Assembly: GCA_020846655.1 (NCBI GenBank)
Contig: JADLDL010000375.1
Location: forward strand, 1 to 64,000
Length of the DNA stretch: 64,000 nucleotides
From: Saprospiraceae bacterium
GTDB taxonomy: Bacteria > Bacteroidota > Bacteroidia > Chitinophagales > Saprospiraceae
Direction: 5' to 3'
Shown: piece by piece, positions 17,448 to 27,666 of the stretch
Layout: the number at the start of each line of letters is the position of its first letter
Numbering within the stretch: the first letter of the stretch is position 1
Notes under the pieces: model-generated
Seen by the model: only the letters and a program-made list of their open reading frames with translations
What the model was told of the DNA's origin: nothing
Databases searched by the model: none
Translations under genes and position numbers: made by a program

Positions 17448-20078
17448 CTAAAACTGCCTGACCACCGCCACGGTTTTTTTGCTGCGCCGAACCTCACCGT
17501 CGGGTGCAAAAATTTCTGCATACAAAATGTAAATGCCGGGTCGGGCGCGGGTGCCGTCGTCCAGGTCGCCATCCCAGCGCAGCGAACCTTCAACGGCCGC
17601 CAGTTGTTGCCGCACCAGGCGTTTCACTGGAATGCCGCCGGCATCAAAAATAGTCAACTGTGCCACATATCCGGCTCCTGGAAGGCGGAAGCGAATATCC
17701 AGGAAGTCCTCAAATCCATCGTCGTCCGGAGAAAGCCGGGCGGGATCGAGGAAAAGCAGCTCGTCACCCGCAAAAGGCGCAGTGCCAGAGCTTTGCGAAT
17801 TGCGCCGGGTAGGTGTGCCGGAGCCTCCGGTTGCCTGTTTGCCAGCCGATGTCCAGTTGGCGGGGTCGTTGGTTGGGCGGTCGGCTTGGATGCGTTCCAG
17901 CGACACACCGTCCTGGTCTGCTGTGCTCAGCAAGGCATTGTGCAGGTCATTGGAATAGTCGAACGAATCGACGGTCACCACCACGCCATTTTGCGCATAA
18001 AACAAGGTCACATTGCCTTCGTCGTCGGGAAAAGAGGGTAAGGCCAGACTGAACAAGCGGTTCGGATCGACCTGATCAAAACGCGAAGCGATGTCGCTAG
18101 GGTTAGCAGCATAAACCAGGTACGTACCAGGCAGAAACAATCGGTTGGCGGCCAGCGACACCGGTGCTGCGGCGCCGGCAAAATTGGCGAGGAAAAAGCC
18201 CTGGCCGTTAAAAATTTTGTTGCTGCGATTGTACAATTCCACAAAATCCGATCCGCCGGTAGCCGGATTGAACAACAGTTCATTGATCACAATATCCTGC
18301 GGTTCAGGCACTTCTGGCAAACCCAGTTGCACCGAGTCGCTGGCAACAGCCGGGTTGCCACTGCAGTCCAGCACGCTAGCGGCCGTTCGCAGGGTATACA
18401 AAACGCCTGATTCCAGGGGTTCGGACAAACTGAGCCGCACGGCGCGGCGGTCCAGGGCCGTGGGCACAGCCGAAGCAATGGCGCGGGCGGGTTGAAATTG
18501 AAAAGCCGCAGCATTGGCGGCAGTGTTTTTATCGAGTCCTTCGGAAAATACCACCACCACGCTGTTGGCATTTTCCGGGTAGGCCGACAGCAGATAGGGC
18601 GCATCGGTGTCCAGCGTATTTTGCAGAGATGCATTTTTTTGGCCGGGCGTGCCGCCGGGCAATACCGGGCAGGACTGCCAGTTTTCGGCGCCCAAACAGG
18701 GCAAGCCGGGGTTGATGCGTTCCAGGGTCCAGCCGCCATCTTGTTTGGCGGCTGTGGCATGCCAGTTGATGGAATAGGCGACCTGGTCAATGACTTGGCC
18801 GCCGGCATCGCTCAGTGTCAATACATCGGTATCGTTGTTCAGGGATGGGAAACCAGCCATCGTTTTTACCCGGTTGGTAATGGGTAGCAGAGCGGCCGTA
18901 CCGGCCAGGGTGCTCAGCACCAATACCGAATCGGGGTACAACAAGACGGCGGGCAAGGCCGCCGCAGGGCCGCCGTCCGACAGATACAAGGTTTGCAGGT
19001 TAATGATCTTTGTGCTGCGGTTGTACACCTCCACCCATTCCACTTCCGGCAAGCCTCTCGTAGGGCTGGGGTCTGCCATAATTTCATTGATCAAAATATC
19101 AAATTCAGTCGCATTTTCTATTTTAATAAATTCAAAATCAACTGTTTGCAGGGCACTTTCGTTGCCCAGTGTGTCAGCAACCAGGCTCGTTTTCAACGTG
19201 TACTGGCCAGTTTGCAGGCCACTGCTCAGGCCCAGGTGCAGGGCTTGCCGGCTACCCGGCGCAAAGGCAACAAGGGTCGGCTCCCCTACCCCACTGATGT
19301 TGTAATTCGCCGGACTGAGGGCTGAAGCCGAATCAAGGGTTTCGTCAAAAACGGCCAAAACCGTGTTGGCATCCAGGGCTTGGGCCGATACCAAAACCGG
19401 TGGCTTCGTATCCGGCGCATCGGCCAGGATGGATAGGTTGTCAAAGAAAAATTTGTCTTTTCGGGTAGCGGTGTATTGGCAAAATACACCGAAAAACAGA
19501 TTGGCGCCCCCGGCATAGGTAGCATCGGTGCTGCTCCCTTGTAGTTCAAAAGCGCCGTTTGGTTGGGCGGCTTCGATGCTCCAGAGGCCGGCGGCACTGC
19601 GTTTTACCCGGAGTTGTACCTGCACGGGATCGCCGGCGACAAAGCCGGCAATGCCAGTGGCCAAGGGGCTTTTGCTGGGCCCGTCTTGCCGGAACAAGCG
19701 GATGTCATCGGCAGTGCCGTCTTCGCCCAGTTCCAAAAAATAACCGTTGGCGTTCGGGAGATCGGCCTGGTCGGCCAACAAATACACCCGAAGCAGGTTG
19801 GTGGAAGAAGGGGCAAATTCCATACGGATCTCCAGTAACCAGACTGCGCTGTCTGGAATATGGCCTTGCACGGCCAGCAGCGAACTGCCCGCATCCGGGG
19901 CATTCAACTGCAATTCGCCGGCCGCATTGACCTTGAATTCGTTCGTTTCGCCTTGCCAGGCGGGGTTGGTTGAAAAATCGCCGTCGGAAAAATTGTCAAT
20001 AATTTGTGCGTTGAGTGCCGGGCAAAACCAGATCATCCAGCAGCAAATAAAAATTGCCGATCGTGTCAGAAGAGTCAT
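17448..20078 (-). CDS. exported multidomain protein with lamin-tail-like domains and C-terminal FlgD/T9SS-type domain
   Basis: Two lamin-tail-like segments (ILINEIMADPSPTRGLPEVEWVEVYNRS; DIVINELLFNPATGGSDFVELYNRS); C-terminus RPGIYILYAEIFAPDGEVRRSKKTVAVVRQF. Start MTLLTRSAIF at 20078 gives a signal peptide. Confidence 0.82.
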   Translation of the reverse strand: MTLLTRSAIFICCWMIWFCPALNAQIIDNFSDGDFSTNPAWQGETNEFKVNAAGELQLNAPDAGSSLLAVQGHIPDSAVWLLEIRMEFAPSSTNLLRVYLLADQADLPNANGYFLELGEDGTADDIRLFRQDGPSKSPLATGIAGFVAGDPVQVQLRVKRSAAGLWSIEAAQPNGAFELQGSSTDATYAGGANLFFGVFCQYTATRKDKFFFDNLSILADAPDTKPPVLVSAQALDANTVLAVFDETLDSASALSPANYNISGVGEPTLVAFAPGSRQALHLGLSSGLQTGQYTLKTSLVADTLGNESALQTVDFEFIKIENATEFDILINEIMADPSPTRGLPEVEWVEVYNRSTKIINLQTLYLSDGGPAAALPAVLLYPDSVLVLSTLAGTAALLPITNRVKTMAGFPSLNNDTDVLTLSDAGGQVIDQVAYSINWHATAAKQDGGWTLERINPGLPCLGAENWQSCPVLPGGTPGQKNASLQNTLDTDAPYLLSAYPENANSVVVVFSEGLDKNTAANAAAFQFQPARAIASAVPTALDRRAVRLSLSEPLESGVLYTLRTAASVLDCSGNPAVASDSVQLGLPEVPEPQDIVINELLFNPATGGSDFVELYNRSNKIFNGQGFFLANFAGAAAPVSLAANRLFLPGTYLVYAANPSDIASRFDQVDPNRLFSLALPSFPDDEGNVTLFYAQNGVVVTVDSFDYSNDLHNALLSTADQDGVSLERIQADRPTNDPANWTSAGKQATGGSGTPTRRNSQSSGTAPFAGDELLFLDPARLSPDDDGFEDFLDIRFRLPGAGYVAQLTIFDAGGIPVKRLVRQQLAAVEGSLRWDGDLDDGTRARPGIYILYAEIFAPDGEVRRSKKTVAVVRQF

Positions 20079-20149
20079 GTGTAAAAATTTGGTCCTCGCA
20101 AGGTACGGAAGCCGGCAGTTTTGCGTTTGGCCAAAAAACACATTCTGCT

Positions 20150-21229
20150 ATGAATTTGTCTTTCGCAAAAGGGGCGCTGGCGGTGCTCGTAGGGCCCGGG
20201 TTGTTTTTCGTGGCTTGCCGTGGTTCCGCTAAGTCAGATGCAATATTTTCATTATCAACTACATACGTCACCAGTTTGCGGGAGCAACCGAATGAAAAAA
20301 GTCGGGAAATCCGGCAATTGCCCCTGGGCACGGCCCTGGCAGATTTGGGAGAGGTAAGCCGATTTTTATCTGGCATCCTGCTGGCCGATTCGCTGCGGCA
20401 AGAGCCCTGGCTGCGGGTACAAACCTCGGAGGGCGAGGCGGGCTGGGTCTTTGCCGGAGCAGTGCAGCCGGAAGCCGCCGGCGCGGCGGAAATACGGCGC
20501 TGGCTCTTGGCCAAACGCTTCGAAGCCTGGTTTGGGCCGGTACTGGCACAACGCTGGCAGCGCTGGCAGGAACTGCCCGAGCCACAAAGCGACAGCCTTT
20601 TTTCGGTTCAATTGCGCGAAGGACTCGCCCTGCGCGATACCCTCAACTTGCTCATTTCCCGCAAGGTGACCCGCGATGCCGGGAATCCGTTTCCCGATTT
20701 TTTCTGGCTGAACGAAGCCTCGCCGTTTTTTATCGGACAACAAATCGCACAAGGCACCAATTTTTACCTGTTTCTGGACTACCGCGCTATTGGCCGGCGT
20801 GCGCAGCGCACCCAAGGCCAGGAGGACGACCGGTTCGCGGCCCTAGGCTATGCGGCCTACCCCACCGACAGCATCGAGTCGCCGCTGCCAGCCTGGGTGT
20901 TCCCCTTGAGCACCGAAGCGAGTTGCAGCAATTTGGGCCAGGGTCAGCACCTGGCGATGCTGCAACAACTCGGAGTGGCGCTGACGGCTGGGCGCTATTT
21001 CAAACCGGAATTGCTGCGGCTGAAAGAAGCGGTGCTGGAGGATTTTTTGAACCAAAAACGCAGTTTTTGGCAACCTCGGGAAAAAATTCTGGCTGAGTTG
21101 GATGCCATTCGGGCCGCAGCGCCGTCCTGCCTCTCCGACCGGGATTGGCTGGCGATAGAGGCCCAAAGGGCCATTTTCCAGCAAGCAGATGCAGGCGGTA
21201 TGAAATTAAATTTACGGGCCGGTGAATAG
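20150..21229 (+). CDS. SH3-like domain-containing lipoprotein
   Basis: MNLSFAKGALAVLVGPGLFFVACRG lipobox-like; YVTSLREQPNEKS...WLRVQTSEGEAGWVFAGAV SH3-like. Confidence 0.65.
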   Translation: MNLSFAKGALAVLVGPGLFFVACRGSAKSDAIFSLSTTYVTSLREQPNEKSREIRQLPLGTALADLGEVSRFLSGILLADSLRQEPWLRVQTSEGEAGWVFAGAVQPEAAGAAEIRRWLLAKRFEAWFGPVLAQRWQRWQELPEPQSDSLFSVQLREGLALRDTLNLLISRKVTRDAGNPFPDFFWLNEASPFFIGQQIAQGTNFYLFLDYRAIGRRAQRTQGQEDDRFAALGYAAYPTDSIESPLPAWVFPLSTEASCSNLGQGQHLAMLQQLGVALTAGRYFKPELLRLKEAVLEDFLNQKRSFWQPREKILAELDAIRAAAPSCLSDRDWLAIEAQRAIFQQADAGGMKLNLRAGE

Positions 21230-21258
21230 CCGCATGGCTGTCTATTGACAAATCCCCT

Positions 21259-21266
21259 TAGTTTTG
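21259..21266 (+). promoter_or_regulatory. -7 element (TAGTTTTG) for the PGI/PMI gene
   Basis: Exact TAnnTTTG upstream of 21327. Confidence 0.5.
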
Positions 21267-21326
21267 CGGCCGATAAAGACGCTGCCTGGCAGTATTCCTC
21301 TTTCAAAGTAACAAATCTACCCTCCT

Positions 21327-22313
21327 ATGGATAAGATGATTGAACGGTTCCCCGACCAACTGGCTGAAGCCTTGCGCCTGGCGGAAACGGTAACGATAAA
21401 AAAACACAGCTCGCCTATTCGTGCCGTGCTGATTTCCGGATTAGGCGGCAGCGGTATTGGCGGCAACTTTGTTCAAGCCCTCTCCGCCGACGAGTGCAAG
21501 GTGCCAATTTGGGTCAACAAAGGCTACCTCGTGCCCAAATGGGTCAACAAACACACCTTGGCCATTTGTTCGTCGTACAGCGGCAACACTGAGGAGACGC
21601 TGCATGTCTTCGATCAACTGAAATCGGCTGGCGCCAAAATTGTGTGCATCGCCTCCGGCGGTAAACTTCTCGACATGGCCCGGGAATTGGGCCTCGATTT
21701 TGTACAGGTACCTGGTGGCTGGAGCAGCCCGCGTGCTTGCCTGGGCTATTCTGTAGTGGCCCAATTGGCGGTATTACGCGCTGCAAAACTGCTGAGTGGC
21801 CGGCTTTTCCGACAAATCGAAGCCGGGCGCAAATTGTTGGTCAAAGACCAGGCGGACATCCGCAAACGCGCGCAAAAATTGGCGGGTTTTCTGGCTGAAA
21901 AAACACCGGTATTGTACAGCGCCGACCATATCGAAGCCGTAGGCATGCGCTGGCGGCAACAAATCAACGAAAATGCCAAAATGCTGTGCTGGCACCACGT
22001 GGTGCCCGAAATGAACCACAACGAACTCGTTGGCTGGCGCAACAACCGCCCCGATGTGGCCGTGGTGTGGCTGCGCAACCGCGATGATTTTGGCCGAACC
22101 TCCGTCCGGATGGACATCAACAAGGAAATCGTGGAGCATTTCACCAACACCTCCATTGAAGTGTATTCCAAAGGAAAATCGCTGGCCGAAAAAATGCTAT
22201 ACCTCACGCACCTGGGCGATTGGATGAGTTTTTACCTCGCCCTGGCCCGCAACGTGGATCCTGTGGAAATCAAAGTAATCGATTATTTGAAAGGCGAATT
22301 GGCCAAAGTATAA
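21327..22313 (+). CDS. bifunctional phosphoglucose/phosphomannose isomerase-like SIS protein
   Basis: GLGGSGIGGNF, CSSYSGNTEETLHVF, C-terminal NVDPVEIKVIDYLKGEL. Confidence 0.85.
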   Translation: MDKMIERFPDQLAEALRLAETVTIKKHSSPIRAVLISGLGGSGIGGNFVQALSADECKVPIWVNKGYLVPKWVNKHTLAICSSYSGNTEETLHVFDQLKSAGAKIVCIASGGKLLDMARELGLDFVQVPGGWSSPRACLGYSVVAQLAVLRAAKLLSGRLFRQIEAGRKLLVKDQADIRKRAQKLAGFLAEKTPVLYSADHIEAVGMRWRQQINENAKMLCWHHVVPEMNHNELVGWRNNRPDVAVVWLRNRDDFGRTSVRMDINKEIVEHFTNTSIEVYSKGKSLAEKMLYLTHLGDWMSFYLALARNVDPVEIKVIDYLKGELAKV

Positions 22314-22342
22314 CCCCTTGACGCCTAACAATTTTTGAAGTC

Positions 22343-23650
22343 ATGCAATTTATCTCTTTCGATACTGCGCCGGCCGATGCCTTCATTCGTCCGGAAGAAT
22401 TTTCGGCCCTGGCGCCACAAGTACAAGCGGCTGCTCAGGTGTTGGACAGCCGCAAAGGCCCCGGCCACGAATTTTTAGGCTGGCTGGATTTGCCGCTCAA
22501 GTACAACCGTGCCGAGTACAAGCGCATCAAAGCCGCTGCCAAACGGATACAACGGCAAAGCGAAGTGCTGGTTGTGATTGGAATTGGTGGCTCGTATTTG
22601 GGCGCGAAGGCTGCTTTGGAATTTTGCGGCCATACTTTTTACAACAACCTGCCCAAAAAGCAGCGGAAAGGCCCGGAAATCTACTTTGCTGGCACCAACA
22701 TCAGCAGTACCTACCTGGCGCATTTGCTGGAATTGATCGGCGATCGTCATTTTTCAGTCAATGTCATTTCCAAATCCGGCACCACTACTGAGCCAGCCAT
22801 TGCGTTCCGGGTGTTCAAAAAGAAATTGGAAGAAAAATACGGCAAAGAAGGCGCCCGCGAGCGGATCTTTGCCACCACTGATCAGTCGCGCGGCGCCCTG
22901 AAAGTATTGGCCGACCAGGAGGGATATGAAACCTTTGTTGTTCCCGATGACGTGGGCGGCCGGTTTTCGGTGCTCACGGCGGTAGGCTTGCTCCCGATTG
23001 CGGTGGCCGGCATCGACCTGGACCAACTGATGAAAGGCGCCGCCGATGCGCGGCAGCGCTACAAAACGGGCTCGATGGCCGACAATGACGTGTGGCGCTA
23101 TGTGGCGGCCCGCAACATCCTGCACCGCAAAGGCAAGGCCATCGAAATGATGATCAACTACGAGCCACGGCTGCATTTTATGGCCGAATGGTGGAAACAA
23201 CTCTACGGCGAAAGCGAGGGCAAAGACGGGAAGGGAATTTTTCCGGCCAGCGCTGATTTTACCACCGACCTGCATTCCCTGGGCCAGTATATTCAGGATG
23301 GACGCCGGCATTTGTTTGAAACGCTGCTCGAAATCGAGACGCCGGAAGTCGAACTTCTGGTCGAGTCCGATGCTGGGGACCTGGATGGCTTGAACTACCT
23401 GGCAGGTAAATCGCTGGATTATGTCAACAAAAAAGCCGCAGAAGGCACTCAAATGGCGCATGCCGACGGCGGGGTGCCGACCCTGAAGATTTCCATTCCG
23501 GAGGCTACACCCTACTACCTTGGCCAGTTGTTTTATTTCTTTGAAAAAGCCTGCGCCATCAGTGGCTACTTGTTGGGCGTGAATCCCTTCGATCAGCCGG
23601 GGGTGGAAGCCTACAAGAAAAACATGTTCCGCCTGTTGGGCAAAAAATGA
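22343..23650 (+). CDS. pgi: glucose-6-phosphate isomerase
   Basis: [52 protein letters not shown]. Confidence 0.92.
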   Translation: MQFISFDTAPADAFIRPEEFSALAPQVQAAAQVLDSRKGPGHEFLGWLDLPLKYNRAEYKRIKAAAKRIQRQSEVLVVIGIGGSYLGAKAALEFCGHTFYNNLPKKQRKGPEIYFAGTNISSTYLAHLLELIGDRHFSVNVISKSGTTTEPAIAFRVFKKKLEEKYGKEGARERIFATTDQSRGALKVLADQEGYETFVVPDDVGGRFSVLTAVGLLPIAVAGIDLDQLMKGAADARQRYKTGSMADNDVWRYVAARNILHRKGKAIEMMINYEPRLHFMAEWWKQLYGESEGKDGKGIFPASADFTTDLHSLGQYIQDGRRHLFETLLEIETPEVELLVESDAGDLDGLNYLAGKSLDYVNKKAAEGTQMAHADGGVPTLKISIPEATPYYLGQLFYFFEKACAISGYLLGVNPFDQPGVEAYKKNMFRLLGKK

Positions 23651-25060
23651 TCAATAGCGGACGTAGGCGCTGGTATCGGTGAGGTGAAAATAGCGTTGCG
23701 GCAATTCGTCGAAGCGGTAGTTTTTGAACTCACCGAGAAACAACCCGGGCTTGGCCAGCAGGGTATCGAAACGTTCCGGGGCCTCATCTACCAGGATACA
23801 TCGTGCGCTGTCGGGGTGTCCCAGCGCCGATAGCATCAGAAATTCGTAGGGTGTTCCCCAGGAAAGTACGAGTTTGTCCATTGGCGCCTGTTGTTCGGTG
23901 AGCAGCAGTTTGCGTGCCGGCCGCTGGCTGGTTTGTTGCAACAATTCCTGTTCCCAGCGCAAGCGGGCTGTCCAGGGGTCATGGGTTTGGAAAATCCGGA
24001 ACAGGCTGATGAGGACCAAAGCACTCAGGGCTCCCCATTGCCAGCGGGGCGCAGGCAGGGCGGGCACCACATCGAAGACAAAAGGCAGGGCAGCAAACAC
24101 AGCCAGGGGCAGGTACAGGTTTTCGAGGTAAAACTGGTTGTCGCCCTGGTGAAACGGAATATTGACCATCAGCACAAAGCCCAGCGGGAATGCTGCGCAA
24201 AGGCCCGCTTTGAGCCAGTTTTTTTGCCGGAGGTAAAAAATTGTATTCGCCGCAACGAGCACCGGAATGAGGTAATAATCGCGCAGGCACCAGCGCAAAA
24301 AATCGCGGTTGCTCGGGATATCAAACCAGTTGGGCCAAAGTTCGCCAAAGGCCTTGGCCCGTTCGAGCGACATGGCATCGTACCAATCCAGTTTGAGAAC
24401 TTTGTATTTGACAAAAACGGTGGCCACGAAAATGCCCAAGGCTAGTGCCTGCAAGGCGCGCGTGCCCTTGCTGGACTGGCGGTCGAGCAAAAAAAATACG
24501 CTGCAAAACACCATGGCGTACAAGACCATCGGGTGGAAATAAAACGCCGTCACCAGGGCAGCCGCCAGCAAGGGGTATTCCCACCAGCGCAGAGCATCGA
24601 GCGAGCCTTTGTGCTGAAGCCAGGCCAGCACCAGCAGCAAAAAGGCGAGTCCTTGCGGCATTTCTGACAACCAGTAAAACGTGTGGGTAGTCATCAGCGT
24701 GGACACCAGCACCAGCACCAGGCCCCATTTCCATTGGCGCAAGCCCAAGGTAATGAGTAGAAAAAGGATCAGGTAGTACAACACATGGCCGAGAGAGTAA
24801 CTCAGCAAAACCCCACGCAGCGGCAGACCGGCAGCCTGCGCCAGCCAGGCAAACACCTGGGTGCCGGCAGCGCCGAAACGGCCACTCTGGATTTGCAACT
24901 CGCCGGTGCGCAGGATGTGAAAGCACTGGAAGGCCATGTCCAGAAAAGCCATCCGTTCCAAATAAAAAACGGTTGCCAACGTGGCCAAGGCCAGGTAGAC
25001 AACCGTTCCCCAGGTTGCGGTGGTGGATACAAAATTGGGCAAGGCGGGTTGCTGCTTCAT
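23651..25060 (-). CDS. polytopic membrane protein, possibly glycosyltransferase family 39-like
   Basis: 469 aa with many TM segments; stop abuts the pgi stop with 0 bp gap. Confidence 0.6.
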   Translation of the reverse strand: MKQQPALPNFVSTTATWGTVVYLALATLATVFYLERMAFLDMAFQCFHILRTGELQIQSGRFGAAGTQVFAWLAQAAGLPLRGVLLSYSLGHVLYYLILFLLITLGLRQWKWGLVLVLVSTLMTTHTFYWLSEMPQGLAFLLLVLAWLQHKGSLDALRWWEYPLLAAALVTAFYFHPMVLYAMVFCSVFFLLDRQSSKGTRALQALALGIFVATVFVKYKVLKLDWYDAMSLERAKAFGELWPNWFDIPSNRDFLRWCLRDYYLIPVLVAANTIFYLRQKNWLKAGLCAAFPLGFVLMVNIPFHQGDNQFYLENLYLPLAVFAALPFVFDVVPALPAPRWQWGALSALVLISLFRIFQTHDPWTARLRWEQELLQQTSQRPARKLLLTEQQAPMDKLVLSWGTPYEFLMLSALGHPDSARCILVDEAPERFDTLLAKPGLFLGEFKNYRFDELPQRYFHLTDTSAYVRY

Positions 25061-25139
25061 ATGCGGTTCGACATTCGAAGGCCTAAACCTAAAGCATTCC
25101 CGAATATCCAGGCGCTTTGCCTTTGTGTATTAACAATCC

Positions 25140-26321
25140 TTAGCCCAGGCGCTCGATGACGATGGCAGTAGCGCCGCCGCCGCCGTTGCAAATCGCAGCC
25201 AGGCCCAGGGCGCCGTCTTTTTGTTGCAAGACATTGTTGAGCGTTGTCACGATACGAGCGCCCGAAGCGCCCAGCGGGTGTCCGATGGCCACGGCTCCGC
25301 CAAATACGTTGGTTTGTTCGTGGGCGATGCCCAAGACCTGTTCGAACGCCAGCGTTACCACGGCGAAGGCTTCGTTTACTTCGTAAAAATCAATGTCCGA
25401 TTTTTCAAGGCCGGCCATTTTCAGGGCTTTGGGTGCGGCGATGGTCGGCGAAGTGGTAAACCATTCCGGCTCCTGCTCGGCATCGGCAAAGCCGCGAATT
25501 TTAGCGATGGGCTTCAGTCCGTATTTGTTGACGGCTTCTGCGCTGGCCAGGATCAGGGCGGCGGCGCCATCGTTGATGGTGCTGGCGTTGGCAGCCGTGA
25601 CGGTGCCATCGGGGGTAAAGGCCGGCCGGAGTCCGGGAATTTTATCAAAACTTACTTTTTTATATTCCTCATCCTCCAGGATCAGCACCGGGTCGCCTTT
25701 GCGTTGCGGAATGGATACCGGTACTATTTCATCCTTAAAAAAGCCGCCGGTGGTGGCTGCAGCGGCGCGTTGGTAGGAATCGACGGCAAACGCATCCTGG
25801 GCTTCGCGGCTGATCTGGTATTTCACTGCGGTGGCATCGGCGCATACGCCCATGGCTTTTTGGTTGTACACGTCGGTCAGGCCATCCTTGCTGAGGCCGT
25901 CGATCATTTCGGCGTTGCCAAATTTGTACCCCCAGCGGGCATTCGGAATATAATATGGAATCTGCGACATGTTCTCCATGCCGCCGGCCACTACGATATC
26001 GTTCAGGCCCAGCATGATGCTTTGCGCACCAAACGTAATGGCCTTCATGCCTGAGGCACATACTTTGTTGATGGCTGTGCAGGGAATATGGTTTGGCAAG
26101 CCGGCATAAACAGCGGCTTGACGAGCAGGCGCCTGGCCCAAATTGGCGCTTACGACGTTGCCCATCAGTACTTCCGTCACCCATTCCGGCTTCACGCCTG
26201 CTTTTTCCAGGGCGCCTTTGATGGCGGCTGCTCCCAAATGGGTGGCCCCTATGCCGGCCAAGGCGCCGCCGAAACTGCCGATGGGCGTGCGCACTGCCGC
26301 CACTATGAATACATCTTTCAT
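25140..26321 (-). CDS. acetyl-CoA C-acyltransferase (thiolase)
   Basis: AVRTPIGSFGGAL, NKVCASGMKAI, GGMENMSQIPY, NVFGGAVAIGHPLGASGARI, CNGGGGATA. Confidence 0.93.
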   Translation of the reverse strand: MKDVFIVAAVRTPIGSFGGALAGIGATHLGAAAIKGALEKAGVKPEWVTEVLMGNVVSANLGQAPARQAAVYAGLPNHIPCTAINKVCASGMKAITFGAQSIMLGLNDIVVAGGMENMSQIPYYIPNARWGYKFGNAEMIDGLSKDGLTDVYNQKAMGVCADATAVKYQISREAQDAFAVDSYQRAAAATTGGFFKDEIVPVSIPQRKGDPVLILEDEEYKKVSFDKIPGLRPAFTPDGTVTAANASTINDGAAALILASAEAVNKYGLKPIAKIRGFADAEQEPEWFTTSPTIAAPKALKMAGLEKSDIDFYEVNEAFAVVTLAFEQVLGIAHEQTNVFGGAVAIGHPLGASGARIVTTLNNVLQQKDGALGLAAICNGGGGATAIVIERLG

Positions 26322-26355
26322 GGATATTTATTTGGTATGGTTAAAAAATGCGCCG

Positions 26356-26363
26356 CAAAGGTA
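26356..26363 (-). promoter_or_regulatory. -7 element (TACCTTTG) for thiolase
   Basis: Plus-strand caaaggta upstream of 26321. Confidence 0.6.
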
Positions 26364-26574
26364 CTGCATTTTGCTTTCTGGAAATCAGAAGCATATTCGG
26401 CGACCAGTCCTTGTCCCGAAGTTAATTTTTCCATCAGGCGCGTTGTTTATTTATTTTATTTCGAATTGCAAATAGACAAAAATACGTATGTCTGAAATTT
26501 TGACCAAAGTCAGAATATAGCGTAACTTTATAGCGAATTTTTAAAATTATTTCACTGTAAAATAAGAAAAAGTC

Positions 26575-26901
26575 ATGATGCAACTTAAACGCTTTTCACC
26601 GCGCGAAGCCTACGCCGCCTACGTATTGGGTGGGGTTATGATTGATGTTCGCGAGCCCGAAGCCGTAGCCGAAAAAACGGTAGATATCAATCATTTGGTC
26701 ACGCTCCCAATGAGTGAATTTACAAACCGGTTCAACGAGTTGCCACACAACCGCCCGCTGGTGCTGGTATCCCGCGTGGGTAATACCAGTAACACCGCAG
26801 CCAAAATTTTGTTGGACAACGGCTATGCCGATGTCGCCATTGTCGATGGCGGAATTTTGGCTTGGGAAGATGAAGGTTTGCCGCTTCGGCACTCTGCCTG
26901 A
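26575..26901 (+). CDS. rhodanese-like domain protein, active-site Cys replaced
   Basis: Rhodanese fold pattern (GGVMIDVREPEAVAE...VAIVDGGILAWEDEGLPL); active-site loop reads VSRVGNTSN. Confidence 0.8.
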   Translation: MMQLKRFSPREAYAAYVLGGVMIDVREPEAVAEKTVDINHLVTLPMSEFTNRFNELPHNRPLVLVSRVGNTSNTAAKILLDNGYADVAIVDGGILAWEDEGLPLRHSA

Positions 26902-26910
26902 GTTGATTTG

Positions 26911-27666
26911 TTACCAGATAAAAGGAATAAGGGCCTTCCGGTGTTTCGGATAGGCCCTAAATTTTTCCTGGTACCAACGGTGGTGCGCCCAGGCGCGCGG
27001 CGCCAGATTGGCAATGGTCCAAAACGCAAAGGCCAGGCCCGGCAAACTCCAGCTTAGCAAGGCAAAACCAATCCATTCGATCATCTCGCCCAGGAGGTTG
27101 GGGCAACTGACCCACTCAAAAGCGCCGCCCGTGGGGATCACGTACCCCGTTTCGCCCGGCTTGCGCAAGCGAATGAGCCGGTAGTCCGTATAGATGTTGA
27201 GCGCGGCACCGCCCAGAAACAGGGCTGTGCCGCAGACAAACCGCCAGTCACTGAACCAGCTGGCCGGGTATTCTGCAAAATGTGCAAAATAGTAGCCCAG
27301 CAAAAAGCCGTTCATCGTGTTGAAGCACATGGCGGATAGCGCGATCAGCAAGGGCATTTGTTTGCCCCGGGTGCGCAGAAACCAAGGAAAGATAAGACTT
27401 CGGTGCAGGTAGTGCGCCACAAAAAAGCCCGCCATCAGGGCCACGGGGGAACCGAGCGGTGGCAATTTTTCGCGTAAAAACAGGAAAAAAACTACTAAAA
27501 CCGTGGCTTCCATCAGGATCCAGCCCAGGTGATTGTCCAGCGTCGGGCCCCAGCCGCTTGTGGTGTGCCGGCCAAAGGGCGCGCGGATAAACCGCAAGGC
27601 AAAAAAGACAATGGCGCCCAGGGCCACCCAGACCAGGATGACCAGGCGAAAGGTTTCCAAACTCAT
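26911..27666 (-). CDS. 3-oxo-5-alpha-steroid 4-dehydrogenase family membrane protein
   Basis: C-terminal GYVIPTGGAFEWVSCPNLLGEMIEWIGFALLSW...WYQEKFRAYPKHRKALIPFIW matches the steroid 5-alpha-reductase family pattern. ATG at 27666; the track's 28095 start runs into the upstream gene. Confidence 0.85.
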   Translation of the reverse strand: MSLETFRLVILVWVALGAIVFFALRFIRAPFGRHTTSGWGPTLDNHLGWILMEATVLVVFFLFLREKLPPLGSPVALMAGFFVAHYLHRSLIFPWFLRTRGKQMPLLIALSAMCFNTMNGFLLGYYFAHFAEYPASWFSDWRFVCGTALFLGGAALNIYTDYRLIRLRKPGETGYVIPTGGAFEWVSCPNLLGEMIEWIGFALLSWSLPGLAFAFWTIANLAPRAWAHHRWYQEKFRAYPKHRKALIPFIW

